Source of the DNA: CALACW01 sp963627915
Lineage (GTDB): Bacteria > Bacillota > Clostridia > Oscillospirales > Acutalibacteraceae
DNA length: 64,000 bases
Reading direction: 5' to 3'
NCBI GenBank assembly: GCA_963627915.1
Contig: CAVGCY010000055.1
Location: 10,938 to 74,937, forward strand
Shown here: piece after piece, positions 34,062-43,080 of the stretch
Layout: every line of letters starts with the position of its first letter
How positions within the stretch are numbered: the stretch's first letter is position 1
Notes under the pieces: model-generated
What the model saw: only the letters and a program-made list of their open reading frames with translations
Told to the model about the DNA's origin: nothing
The model's database searches: none
Made by a program: the position numbers and the translations under genes

Positions 34062-35029
34062 AAATAATAAAAGCTGAAAAAGAATTTATTTTTAACGAAA
34101 ATCCGGCTGCGCCGAGCTGCCATGCAAGCACCGTTCTCCCGCTCGACGGCGGAAAAACCGTACTCTCGGCTTGGTTCGCCGGAGCAAAAGAGGGTAAAGA
34201 TGACGTAGGCATATGGTTTTCAAGGAGAACCGGCGGAAAATGGTCTGCTCCCGTTCTTCTGACAAACGAAAAGAACGTACCGCACTGGAATCCGGTATTA
34301 TTCAAAAGAAAGAACGGAGACATTATTCTTTATTATAAATTCGGAAAATATATTCCGTACTGGCAGACGCGTTATATAATTTCAAAGGATAACGGCGAAA
34401 CGTGGTCGGAGCCTCACGACATAGTAAAGGACGATAAAACCGGAGGCAGAGGTCCCGTTAAAAATAAATGCATACGAATATCAAACGGCGACGTACTTGC
34501 CCCCGCGTCGACGGAGCAAAAGGGACGCTGGCGTTGTTTTATAGACATTTCGCACGACGACGGATTAACGTTTGAAAAACAGAAGTACATTGTGCGCCCC
34601 AAAACGCCAAAGGGGCTCGTACAGATGATTCAGCCTACGCTGTGGGAATCCGAAAACGGTCATGTTCACGCGCTCATGCGTACAAACAAGGGCAGAATCT
34701 ACAGAAGCGATTCATCGGATTTCGGAAAAACGTGGACAAAGGCGTACGAAACAAAGCTTCCGAATAACAATTCCGGAATAGACGCCGTTAAAACTGACAA
34801 GGGTATTTTTCTTTTATATAACCCTGTTGAGGAAAACTGGGGAGCGCGTTCTCCCGTTACGCTTGCTTTTTCGCCCGACAACGGCAAGACGTGGACAGAC
34901 CTCGTGAATCTCGACTGCGACGGCGAAGAATTTTCATATCCAGCGATAACGGCGGACGGAAATACGCTTTATCTTACGTATACGTATTTAAGAGAAAAAA
35001 TCAGATTTTGGAGAATAGAAGTCGTATAA
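34058..35029 (+). CDS. Sialidase-like BNR-repeat protein
   Basis: The 323-residue protein has four Asp boxes, SKDNGETW, SHDDGLTF, SSDFGKTW and SPDNGKTW, spread along a six-blade propeller. It also has segments typical of the predicted-neuraminidase family (MIQPTLWESENGHVHALMR, IYRSDSS). No signal peptide is present, so it is probably cytoplasmic. The ATG at 34058 follows GGGAG and overlaps the kinase stop. The catalytic arginines cannot be assigned confidently, so sialic acid specificity is not proven; related proteins act on other acidic sugars. The next gene is a transporter. Confidence 0.82.
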   Translation: MKIIKAEKEFIFNENPAAPSCHASTVLPLDGGKTVLSAWFAGAKEGKDDVGIWFSRRTGGKWSAPVLLTNEKNVPHWNPVLFKRKNGDIILYYKFGKYIPYWQTRYIISKDNGETWSEPHDIVKDDKTGGRGPVKNKCIRISNGDVLAPASTEQKGRWRCFIDISHDDGLTFEKQKYIVRPKTPKGLVQMIQPTLWESENGHVHALMRTNKGRIYRSDSSDFGKTWTKAYETKLPNNNSGIDAVKTDKGIFLLYNPVEENWGARSPVTLAFSPDNGKTWTDLVNLDCDGEEFSYPAITADGNTLYLTYTYLREKIRFWRIEVV

Positions 35030-35091
35030 ATTTTATTGCATATTATTCAAAACAGTAAGTTAAAATTCAACGGCCTTCAGGGGGATTTAAA

Positions 35092-36354
35092 TTGAATACA
35101 ATGTCAAAACGCAGTAAAAGCGACGCATTTTCAAAAGAGCAGAAGAGTATACTTCTGCTCTGTTTTCTGTGCTATTCCGCGGCTTATGCCGGACGACTCA
35201 ACATTTCCGCGGCGCTTCCGGGCATACGCGAACTTCTCGCCGTTTCGGATACGAAAGCAGGAATGTTTCAAACGGTATTCGCATCAGTGTACGCAGTCGG
35301 GCAGATAATAAACGGCTCACTCTCGGACAGAATCAATTCAAAAATTAATATCGGACTTGGACTTATAATTTCATCCGTATGCAATCTGGCATTTGCAATG
35401 TCCGAGTCCTACATATTCTCAGTCATAATATGGGCGATGAACGGAATCGGACAATCAATGATTTGGACGCCTGTCGTATTGCTTATTTCCGAATATTTTT
35501 CGGGTGAAAAACGCGACCGCGCTTCGTTTATCATGTCAATAGCAGTTACGTTCGGACACTTCGCCGCATGGGGAATATCAGGACTTACAGCCGCGTATCT
35601 CGGAGTTAAAACATCGTTTATCATTCCGGCGTTTATAATGGCCGCCGCCGCTGTTTACTCGCTGACAGAGCTTTGCATTAAACATAAAAAAAAGAATCAA
35701 ACCATACCGGAGCGCACGGATAATAAAGAAAAAAACATTAAAAAATCCGAAAACCGGATGTCCGTCGGAAAAATGCTTTCATCGACCGGTCTTATTTCAC
35801 TCCTGCTGTGCTGTATATTCAACGGTTTTGTAAGGGACTCAATCGTTACATGGACGCCCACCGTCCTAAACTCGGGTGAAAATTCAGTATCGCTTCAGTC
35901 GGCTCTATTGTCGCTGATTCTTCCGATATTTGAGCTTATCGGAATTGCGACCGCAAAAAAAAGCTATTCAATAACAGGCTCAAACGCAAGAAAAGCAAAC
36001 GGAACAGTCCTCGCTTCAAGCGCGTTATTCACGTTTATACTTATATTTGCATATAAAAACACGTTCGCCGCAGCATTCATGCTCGCCCTTTCCTGCGCCG
36101 CGAACTACGGAGTCAATCCGATGCTTACAACATTTATCCCCATGGAGTACGACAAAGCGGGGCGCGTCGGTTTCGTCGCGGGCACTGTCGACTGCTTCAT
36201 TTATCTCGGCTCTGCTCTCGCCGGCGTGCTGACGGGCGCGGTAAGCGAATCGGCAGGCTGGGAGCGCGTATACATTCTATGGACAGCCGCCGCCCTCGCC
36301 GGGGCGGGAATGTCATTTATCTCAGCAAACAAAGGCAAAAAAGGTCTATCCTGA
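35092..36354 (+). CDS. MFS transporter, organophosphate-antiporter-like
   Basis: The 420-residue protein has about 12 membrane helices with a central hydrophilic loop (KHKKKNQTIPERTDNKEKN). The N-terminal half has YAGRLNISAALPGIREL and ASVYAVGQIINGSLSDRIN, matching the OPA-type (sugar-phosphate/glycerol-phosphate) group of the major facilitator superfamily. A TTG at 35092 lies 6 bases after GGGGGA; an ATG three codons later is also possible. It lies 62 bases after the sialidase-like gene, so a role in taking up a sugar acid or phosphate is likely but not shown. Confidence 0.85.
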   Translation: MNTMSKRSKSDAFSKEQKSILLLCFLCYSAAYAGRLNISAALPGIRELLAVSDTKAGMFQTVFASVYAVGQIINGSLSDRINSKINIGLGLIISSVCNLAFAMSESYIFSVIIWAMNGIGQSMIWTPVVLLISEYFSGEKRDRASFIMSIAVTFGHFAAWGISGLTAAYLGVKTSFIIPAFIMAAAAVYSLTELCIKHKKKNQTIPERTDNKEKNIKKSENRMSVGKMLSSTGLISLLLCCIFNGFVRDSIVTWTPTVLNSGENSVSLQSALLSLILPIFELIGIATAKKSYSITGSNARKANGTVLASSALFTFILIFAYKNTFAAAFMLALSCAANYGVNPMLTTFIPMEYDKAGRVGFVAGTVDCFIYLGSALAGVLTGAVSESAGWERVYILWTAAALAGAGMSFISANKGKKGLS

Positions 36355-36425
36355 ATTAAAATTTGATATTTTTTCGTTTAAGTCTTTAATATGAATTAAA
36401 AGCGACAGCAAAACCGAACAAAAAA

Positions 36426-36486
36426 ATCCGAGGCTCGTGATTAATCGAATCTCGGATTTTTTCGGCTGTTTTTTACAGCCCCATTT
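36426..36486. terminator. Bidirectional terminator, repeat copy A
   Basis: ATCCGAG and CTCGGAT pair around an inner TCG/CGA stem, flanked by A6 and T6, then a second hairpin GGCTGT-TTTT-ACAGCC. It lies between the convergent MFS and PI-PLC genes and can stop transcription from both sides. A near copy is at 52573-52634. Confidence 0.85.
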
Positions 36487-36519
36487 ATTATAGTATTGTA
36501 TATATTTTTAAATCCGATA

Positions 36520-37413
36520 TCAATACAAACCGTTTAAGTATTCATCCTTAAGTCCGTCCTTTATAATGCCCTTATAGGCGTTAAGCTCCAGTATCATACG
36601 CGATTTATCATAATTTTCAGTGATAAAATCGCAGGCGATTATATTGGCTCTGTCAAGTCTTGACTCACTCTCGGCTATTGCGTCGGTAAACCTATGAAAA
36701 TGCGGACGCATCATATCGTTTAATTTTCTCGGAGTTTTAATTCCGAGCTCTGTTCCGAAGTTCGGAGTCAGCTGAGTCTGAAACCAGAAAAAGCCCTCCG
36801 ACTTATCCGTTTCAAAATATTCAAGATTTTTAGGTATAAAATTGTCCGGTTGCGTTCCGAAAAGCTTCTTATCCCACGGATTACTCAACGGACAATTAAC
36901 GCTTCCGTTGTATCCCGCCATATAATTTATAAGTATATAGCGTTTACCGCTCTTTCTCATGTCGCCTATAGAAACGTCTCTTATATCTTTAAAATCGGTA
37001 TAAGCGTATTTTGTCGGCTGAATATATTTTTCAAGCAGTACATCGACAGCCGCGCAGTCGGCTTTATAGGTTATCTTTATAGGTCCGAAATTCTGAGGAT
37101 AATATTCCCTCACGTCAAAAATGAAAAATTCCGAATCGTTTTCATCAAGCATTTTCTTCCAGTCTGCAAGAACAGATTCAAACGATACTCCGTTTGTAAC
37201 TCCGTGAGCAAGACGGATAACGCCTTTTTTGTCCGTGTTTAAACGAACGCAGAAATACCTGACGCCGTACTTAAACTGTTCATACATACTGCCGTCCTGA
37301 CAGCACGCCATGGCGTTCATTCCGTAAGAACCCGCATTATGAGAACCGGGAATCGCAATATGCGTTAATTTTGCCTCGTCGCGGATGTAAGACATCCAAT
37401 TTGAATAAATCAT
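36520..37413 (-). CDS. PI-PLC X-domain protein
   Basis: The 297-residue protein has the X-domain start HIAIPGSHNAGSY with His25 in the general-base position, GVRYFCVRLN with Arg57, and IRLAHG with His70 as the second catalytic His. Bacterial PI-PLCs cleave phosphatidylinositol or GPI anchors. Here the usual Asp after the first His is Asn26, and the Asp of the FDIR motif is Cys55. No signal peptide is visible, unlike secreted PI-PLCs. It faces the MFS gene and shares a direction with the ABC exporter. Activity is uncertain. Confidence 0.8.
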   Translation of the reverse strand: MIYSNWMSYIRDEAKLTHIAIPGSHNAGSYGMNAMACCQDGSMYEQFKYGVRYFCVRLNTDKKGVIRLAHGVTNGVSFESVLADWKKMLDENDSEFFIFDVREYYPQNFGPIKITYKADCAAVDVLLEKYIQPTKYAYTDFKDIRDVSIGDMRKSGKRYILINYMAGYNGSVNCPLSNPWDKKLFGTQPDNFIPKNLEYFETDKSEGFFWFQTQLTPNFGTELGIKTPRKLNDMMRPHFHRFTDAIAESESRLDRANIIACDFITENYDKSRMILELNAYKGIIKDGLKDEYLNGLY

Positions 37414-37430
37414 AATTTTCCTCCGTTATT

Positions 37431-40400
37431 TTATTCTACTGATTTTAATGATTCAACCATACTTATGTTCTTCATTTTGCCGTGCATAATGAAGTTTACC
37501 AAAACCGCGAACAGAACGGTTATTCCGACCGCGATAAGATAATCGTACCAGATAATATCCTGTACAAACATGATAGCGTCGACTTTTACATACTCTATCA
37601 TAATTTTATGAAGTCCGATACCGCCGAAAATGCCTATAACGATTCCGATAGCAGTAAGAATTACATTTTCTCTGTAAATATAATTTGATACCTCCATGTC
37701 GGTAAATCCGAGAACCTTTATTGTGGCAAGCTCTCTGTGCCGTTCCGCGATATTTATGTTTGTAAGGTTATAAAGAACCACAAACGCAAGAACGCCCGCC
37801 GCCGCGATGAAAATCATTATAATAATCCCGACTGCGTTTATAACCCTTTCAAACGAATCTATCGTATCCGATTCAAACGCAACCGCATTAATGCTGTCAT
37901 ATTTCATTAAATCCGCATTAAACTGCGATTTTGCCTGAGTAATATCGGCAGAATTGTTCAGAGAATCCCCGAACGAGCCTATCGCATATGAAAACGTGGG
38001 CGCCGACGAGAATACGGAACGATAATAATTCGGGCTCATATATACATACTGAAACGTATAATTTTCAGTTATTCCGGAAACGGTAATATATTTCTGTTCT
38101 CCGGATTCCGTTCTAATCCATATTGAGTCTCCTACGTCAACATTCGCGTCTTTTGCAAACGCCTCGGTTATTATAGCTCCCGAATCGTCAAGCTTCAGGT
38201 TTTCGCCCGTCTTTCTGTTCTTTAAATTTTTGTACCCGTCAAGATAATTTGAATCCTCCGGAACAAAGATATAAACATCCATTACCTTATCCGTATTGTC
38301 GGACGAACCGCTGACCGACTGAATATAAGTAAGCATGAGAGAGCCTACCCTGTCGTCCGACGCAAGAGCGTTCAGCAACTCTGAATTTTCTCTCGACTGC
38401 GGAGAATCAAATACAAGCTGATAATCGTAATTATCAATACCGTTTTCGCCGTACTGTCTGCTCATAACGGATTTAAGCGATGTAAAGAAGCCTGTACTGC
38501 CGAGAATCAGACTCATGCATCCGGCTATTCCGATTATGGTCATTATAAATCTCGTCTTGTTCCTTGCAAGGTTTCTTGCGGTGACCTTTGAAGTAAAACC
38601 GAGCCTTCTCCATATAAATCCGATTTTTTCGAGCAGAACGCGTCTGCCCGCCTTCGGAGCTTTGGGACGCATAAGAACGGCGGTACGCGACTGTATCTCG
38701 CTGATACAGCAGATCAGAGCCGAACCCATTGTTACCGTAAGAGATATACCCATACCGAGAATTATATCGACAACAGGGAACGTTATTTTTAATTCGGGCA
38801 TGGAGAACATGACGGAATACGCCTTAAATATCGCATACGGCATACCGTAGACTCCGGAAACAACGCCTATCGCAGAGCCTAAAAAGCTTGCAAAAAACGC
38901 ATAAATCAGATACTTTGACATTATCGCGGACGAACTGTAACCTATCGCCTTAAGCGTTCCCATCTGAGTTCGCTCCTCCTCAACCATTCTCGTCATAGTA
39001 ACAAGACATACGAGAGCGGCAACAATGAAGAAAAATACGGGGAACACGTTTGAAAGTACGCTTACCGTATTTACGGCTTCGATATACGAGGAATAACCCG
39101 GAGTGTCGTATCTGTCATAAACAGTCCATGAAGCCGACGACAGATTGTCAAGCAGTTTCTGCGCGCTTTTTATCGAATTTTCGGCGGCAAGAAGCTGTTT
39201 TTCTCCCTGCGTGCTTTGATTTACATATTCCGTTGTCGCTTTGTCAAGATAAGTCTGAGCATTGGCAATTACAAGTTTAAGACTTTCAAGGCTGTTTTCG
39301 CCCGAATTTTCGGAAATCATAAGCTCAACCTGCGCAAGAGTGAGATTCGATTTGCCTATCTGAAGCTGATCGTAATAATTCTGCAATGCGTCCGCGGCGG
39401 ATTGTAGCTCCGCTTTTTTTGTATTCCACAACGCTTCCTTTTCGTCATAAGCAATCTGTGCGGCGGCCACCTTTTCCTGTGCGGAAACAAGTTCGCTGTT
39501 TGCGGCTGTCAGAGCCTCCTCGGCAACGGCAAGCTGAACCTTATATTCCGTCAGCTGAGTTTGCAAAAGAGTGTTTGCCTCGCTTGCAAGCCCCTGAGCG
39601 GACTGTGATTTTATAGCATTGTAAATTTCGGGATATGCATTCTGTATGACCGAAAGAATACTGTTTACCTGATCGGAATCCATAGATGAATTCTGATAAT
39701 CCTTAAGCTGCTGAAGAACCGTCTCCGTTGAAGCAATCAGCTGCTTCATCGTCGTTACGGTACTCGTTGCGGAGTCAACGGTGCTCTGAGATGTTGTTAT
39801 CGCATTTTTTGCGGTATCAAGCGAACTTTTTGCCTTGTTAAGCTCGGTTCTGTTTGCCTCAAGTTCACTGTTTTTTGTGTTATATTCCGCAAGCAGACGG
39901 CTGTACTGCTCAACGGACGAATAATAATTTGATTCATTGCCCGAATATTCATCGGCGGCAAGACCGTATTTACTTGCAAATTCTTCCACCGTCTCCTTGT
40001 ACGCACCGTCGGGATCGTCAACATAATGCTGATACTTTGCAATCTGCTCTTTGGCTTCGCTGATTTTTTTGTCAAATTCGGCTTTCGCGGTTTCGTATTT
40101 TGCCGTTGACGACGCTATTTCGGCGGGAAGCGTCGACGCGAGAGCGGATACCCGCGCATTTATTCTGTCCGCGGAAATTTCGCTTATTTTGTCAGCGACG
40201 GGCTTTAGCATATCGGTATATTCCTGCGAAAACGGGTCGTAATTTTCGCTCGAAGCAACTTTTATATACGCCTCGGTATAATAATCAGTCGAAAACGCGG
40301 TATCGGGGATTATGATGAACGTACCTATTTTACCGCTTCCGACAAGCGAATTTCCGCGTTCGTATGAAAGATAATACGGAGAGCGTATTATGCCCACTAC

Positions 40401-40988
40401 CGTAAACTCCGTTACGCTCAAATCGGAAAGCGTCGAACCGGAGTCGCCCTGAAGACTTATTTTCGCGCCTATTTTAAAGCTGTCGGGAGTTGAAAGCGTA
40501 CTCGCGTCGACAAGGCATTCATTGTCCGCAGTGGGATAACTTCCCTCTATAAGCTGAGGTCTGTTCATAAACGAACCGTCGTTCGTGCCCGAGCCCTTGT
40601 AAACATAGTTAAAATAATTTTCAAGCTGACTCATGCTCATACCGTAGGCTCTCGTGCTTATCTGAGAGCCGTCAATATCGATTTCGGGGCTTCCGTTTAC
40701 AAAAACGAGCGCGTCTGTAAATTTCGACGGCATAACGTATGAAACGTTTTCCACTCCCGCAATGGCGGAGATATCGTCGTCCGTCAGTCCAAGCGTCGAA
40801 CGAACCCTCAGATCCATAAGATTATTTTGAGTAAAATACGTTTTCGCAGTCTCTTTCATATCGGGAACTGCGGCTTTTGTACCCACAAAAATGCCCGCGC
40901 CGAGCGCGATTATTATAATCAGAGACAGAAACCGGCTCTTTGTTCTGAATATCGTGCGGACTATTTCCCTTAATAATGCTCTGCTCAC
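37431..40988 (-). CDS. Large FtsX-like ABC transporter permease
   Basis: The 1,185-residue protein has an N-terminal membrane helix (FLSLIIIIALGAGIFVGT), a MacB-type periplasmic-like domain, and about 300 residues of extracellular coiled coil rich in Ala, Glu, Ser and Gln. Three helices around residues 660-790 follow, then a second extracellular domain and a final group of three helices. Two FtsX modules are present. A GTG at 40988 follows GGAGG at ideal spacing; the frame opens 11 codons earlier at a TTG inside the ABC gene. It works with the ATPase upstream, probably exporting or shedding an envelope substrate. Confidence 0.88.
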   Translation of the reverse strand: MSRALLREIVRTIFRTKSRFLSLIIIIALGAGIFVGTKAAVPDMKETAKTYFTQNNLMDLRVRSTLGLTDDDISAIAGVENVSYVMPSKFTDALVFVNGSPEIDIDGSQISTRAYGMSMSQLENYFNYVYKGSGTNDGSFMNRPQLIEGSYPTADNECLVDASTLSTPDSFKIGAKISLQGDSGSTLSDLSVTEFTVVGIIRSPYYLSYERGNSLVGSGKIGTFIIIPDTAFSTDYYTEAYIKVASSENYDPFSQEYTDMLKPVADKISEISADRINARVSALASTLPAEIASSTAKYETAKAEFDKKISEAKEQIAKYQHYVDDPDGAYKETVEEFASKYGLAADEYSGNESNYYSSVEQYSRLLAEYNTKNSELEANRTELNKAKSSLDTAKNAITTSQSTVDSATSTVTTMKQLIASTETVLQQLKDYQNSSMDSDQVNSILSVIQNAYPEIYNAIKSQSAQGLASEANTLLQTQLTEYKVQLAVAEEALTAANSELVSAQEKVAAAQIAYDEKEALWNTKKAELQSAADALQNYYDQLQIGKSNLTLAQVELMISENSGENSLESLKLVIANAQTYLDKATTEYVNQSTQGEKQLLAAENSIKSAQKLLDNLSSASWTVYDRYDTPGYSSYIEAVNTVSVLSNVFPVFFFIVAALVCLVTMTRMVEEERTQMGTLKAIGYSSSAIMSKYLIYAFFASFLGSAIGVVSGVYGMPYAIFKAYSVMFSMPELKITFPVVDIILGMGISLTVTMGSALICCISEIQSRTAVLMRPKAPKAGRRVLLEKIGFIWRRLGFTSKVTARNLARNKTRFIMTIIGIAGCMSLILGSTGFFTSLKSVMSRQYGENGIDNYDYQLVFDSPQSRENSELLNALASDDRVGSLMLTYIQSVSGSSDNTDKVMDVYIFVPEDSNYLDGYKNLKNRKTGENLKLDDSGAIITEAFAKDANVDVGDSIWIRTESGEQKYITVSGITENYTFQYVYMSPNYYRSVFSSAPTFSYAIGSFGDSLNNSADITQAKSQFNADLMKYDSINAVAFESDTIDSFERVINAVGIIIMIFIAAAGVLAFVVLYNLTNINIAERHRELATIKVLGFTDMEVSNYIYRENVILTAIGIVIGIFGGIGLHKIMIEYVKVDAIMFVQDIIWYDYLIAVGITVLFAVLVNFIMHGKMKNISMVESLKSVE

Positions 40989-41001
40989 TTTTCGGCCTCC
41001 G

Positions 41002-41703
41002 TTACCACTCGATTTCGTCAACGCTTAAGGGCGTTTCATTAATCTCAATCCTGTTTACCCTGCCGTTTTTCATTTTAATTACTCTGTCAGCAAGCGGAGT
41101 CATCGCCTGATTATGCGTAATAATTACTACCGTCATACCTGTTTCGCGGCATGTTTTAAGCAAAAGCTTCAGTATTTCGCGTCCCGTATTATAATCAAGC
41201 GCGCCCGTAGGTTCGTCGCACAGCAGCAACTTCGGGTTTTTTGCAAGCGCGCGCGCAATCGCAACTCTCTGCTGTTCGCCTCCGGAAAGCTGAGACGGAA
41301 AGTTGTCCATTCTGTCGCCAAGTCCAACCCTTTCGAGAACTCTTACGGGATCGAGCGACTTTGTGCTTATCTGAGAAGCAAGCTCAACGTTTTCAAGAGC
41401 TGTCAGATTCGGAACAAGATTATAAAACTGAAATACAAATCCTACGTCATAACGTCTGTACGCGGTCAGTTTTTTCTCATTAAACGTATTAATAAGCTCT
41501 CCTCCGACCCTAACCCTGCCGTCGTCGCACTCGTCGATTCCGCCGAGGATATTAAGCACAGTCGTTTTTCCCGCGCCCGACGCGCCGACAATTATACAGA
41601 ACTCACCCTGTTCTATGTCGAAAGAAACGCCGTCCGCGGCGTTTACGGAAACGTCGCCCGTACTGTAATGCTTGTAAACAGATCTCATTTCAATAAATGC
41701 CAT
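41002..41703 (-). CDS. ABC transporter ATPase, MacB/LolD type
   Basis: The 233-residue protein has Walker A GASGAGKTTVLNIL, Q-loop VFQFYNLVPNLTALENV, signature LSGGEQQRVAIARALAKNP, Walker B LLLCDEPTGALD and the switch His in VIITHN. These are typical of the mechanotransmission-type ABC family paired with FtsX-like permeases. It precedes its permease by 13 bases. The ATG follows AAGGAG. Confidence 0.94.
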   Translation of the reverse strand: MAFIEMRSVYKHYSTGDVSVNAADGVSFDIEQGEFCIIVGASGAGKTTVLNILGGIDECDDGRVRVGGELINTFNEKKLTAYRRYDVGFVFQFYNLVPNLTALENVELASQISTKSLDPVRVLERVGLGDRMDNFPSQLSGGEQQRVAIARALAKNPKLLLCDEPTGALDYNTGREILKLLLKTCRETGMTVVIITHNQAMTPLADRVIKMKNGRVNRIEINETPLSVDEIEW

Positions 41704-41715
41704 TAATAAAACTCC

Positions 41716-43080
41716 TTATTCAATACTCGAAAGAACCTTTGCCGCCACCGGTCCTGCGTTCGCAAGCCCGCCGCCCGCATTTTCAACCACTACCGCAAAC
41801 GCGTACGGAAAATCTTCATCCTCAGAAAAACCGACAAACCATGCATGCGGTTTTTTATCGTCTCCGACTTCGGCAGTACCCGTTTTTCCGCAAAGGGTCA
41901 AGCCGTCGAACCGATAATCGCCGTAATAATTTTCAACATTCGAACGAAGAAGCGTTTTCATCGTTGAAGCAACAGACGGAGATATGTTAATCCCCGAATC
42001 CTTATTTTCGTTTTTATAAACAACGTTTCCCTTTTCACCCGAAACGGAATCCACAAAATACGGCGTTATACTCGTTCCGCCGTTGGCGATCGCGCCCATA
42101 TAAAGCATCATCGAGTAAGGGTTTACAAGCGTCGTGTACTGACCTATGCCCGCCCAGCCGAGATCCGCTTTGCTTATTCCGTCGGCAAGATTAAAACGGC
42201 TTGATGAGGTGTCTACCCTGCTCGAATTGTACGACCTGCCCATACCCGTCTGCTCAAACGCGGCAGTCAGCTTCTCGCTTCCGAGTTCATCCGCAATCTG
42301 AGCAAAAGCCGAATTGCATGAACAATTCAGAGCCTCCTCGAATGTCACCGTACCGTGAACGTCATTGCATATAACCTTTCCGTCGCCCGAGTCGTACTCT
42401 CCGGTACATTCGAACGTTCGGGTAAATATATCGCCTATATTTTCAACTGCGGCAAGCGCGGTAACCGTTTTAAACGTCGACCCCGGAACATAAAGACCGT
42501 TAAAAAGCCTGTTTATGTATATACCGTCATATTTTCCGGTATCGTCGGAATCGATATCGTCCGGCTTATCGAGAATATCAAACGACGGAGCGGAAACGGC
42601 GCATATAATCTCGCCGGTTTTGTAATTGTATACGCCTACCGTGCCTTTTCTTCCGTCAAGAGCGTTATAAGCGGTAACGCACAGATTCGCGTCAAGCGTC
42701 AGCTTCATCGAATTTTTATCCTCCGCGTTTACGCCGAAAATAAGACTGTATCCCGAAAGCTCTTTTTTATAATTAGCCTGGATTCCGTCGGCTATAAATC
42801 CGCTGTTATCGCCGAGTATATGAAGCATTGCTTTTCTGATATTTTTATTATCGGAATAATACCTTTCGCCGTCCTTTGAATATGACAGCACTTCCCCGTT
42901 TTTATCATATATATCTCCGCCAGATGTCAGAATACCATGGGTGAACAGATGATTGTTTGCCGTTTTCAAAGCGTATTCCTCCGCATGTGCGAATATCGAA
43001 AAAATAAGGAGAACCGCGGCTGCCGTAAATACTGCGGAGAGAACGGCTATAATAAATACGCGTTTATTTATCGTTTTCAT
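41716..43080 (-). CDS. Class B penicillin-binding protein (PbpA-like)
   Basis: This 454-residue transpeptidase has one N-terminal membrane helix (VFIIAVLSAVFTAAAVLLIF) and a short dimerisation region. The penicillin-binding motifs are S201-T-F-K204, S254-C-N and K399-T-G, all intact. It cross-links peptidoglycan outside the membrane. It overlaps the RodA/FtsW gene by 4 bases, so the polymerase and transpeptidase form a pair. It is smaller than the main division PBP, resembling mycobacterial PbpA. Confidence 0.92.
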   Translation of the reverse strand: MKTINKRVFIIAVLSAVFTAAAVLLIFSIFAHAEEYALKTANNHLFTHGILTSGGDIYDKNGEVLSYSKDGERYYSDNKNIRKAMLHILGDNSGFIADGIQANYKKELSGYSLIFGVNAEDKNSMKLTLDANLCVTAYNALDGRKGTVGVYNYKTGEIICAVSAPSFDILDKPDDIDSDDTGKYDGIYINRLFNGLYVPGSTFKTVTALAAVENIGDIFTRTFECTGEYDSGDGKVICNDVHGTVTFEEALNCSCNSAFAQIADELGSEKLTAAFEQTGMGRSYNSSRVDTSSSRFNLADGISKADLGWAGIGQYTTLVNPYSMMLYMGAIANGGTSITPYFVDSVSGEKGNVVYKNENKDSGINISPSVASTMKTLLRSNVENYYGDYRFDGLTLCGKTGTAEVGDDKKPHAWFVGFSEDEDFPYAFAVVVENAGGGLANAGPVAAKVLSSIE

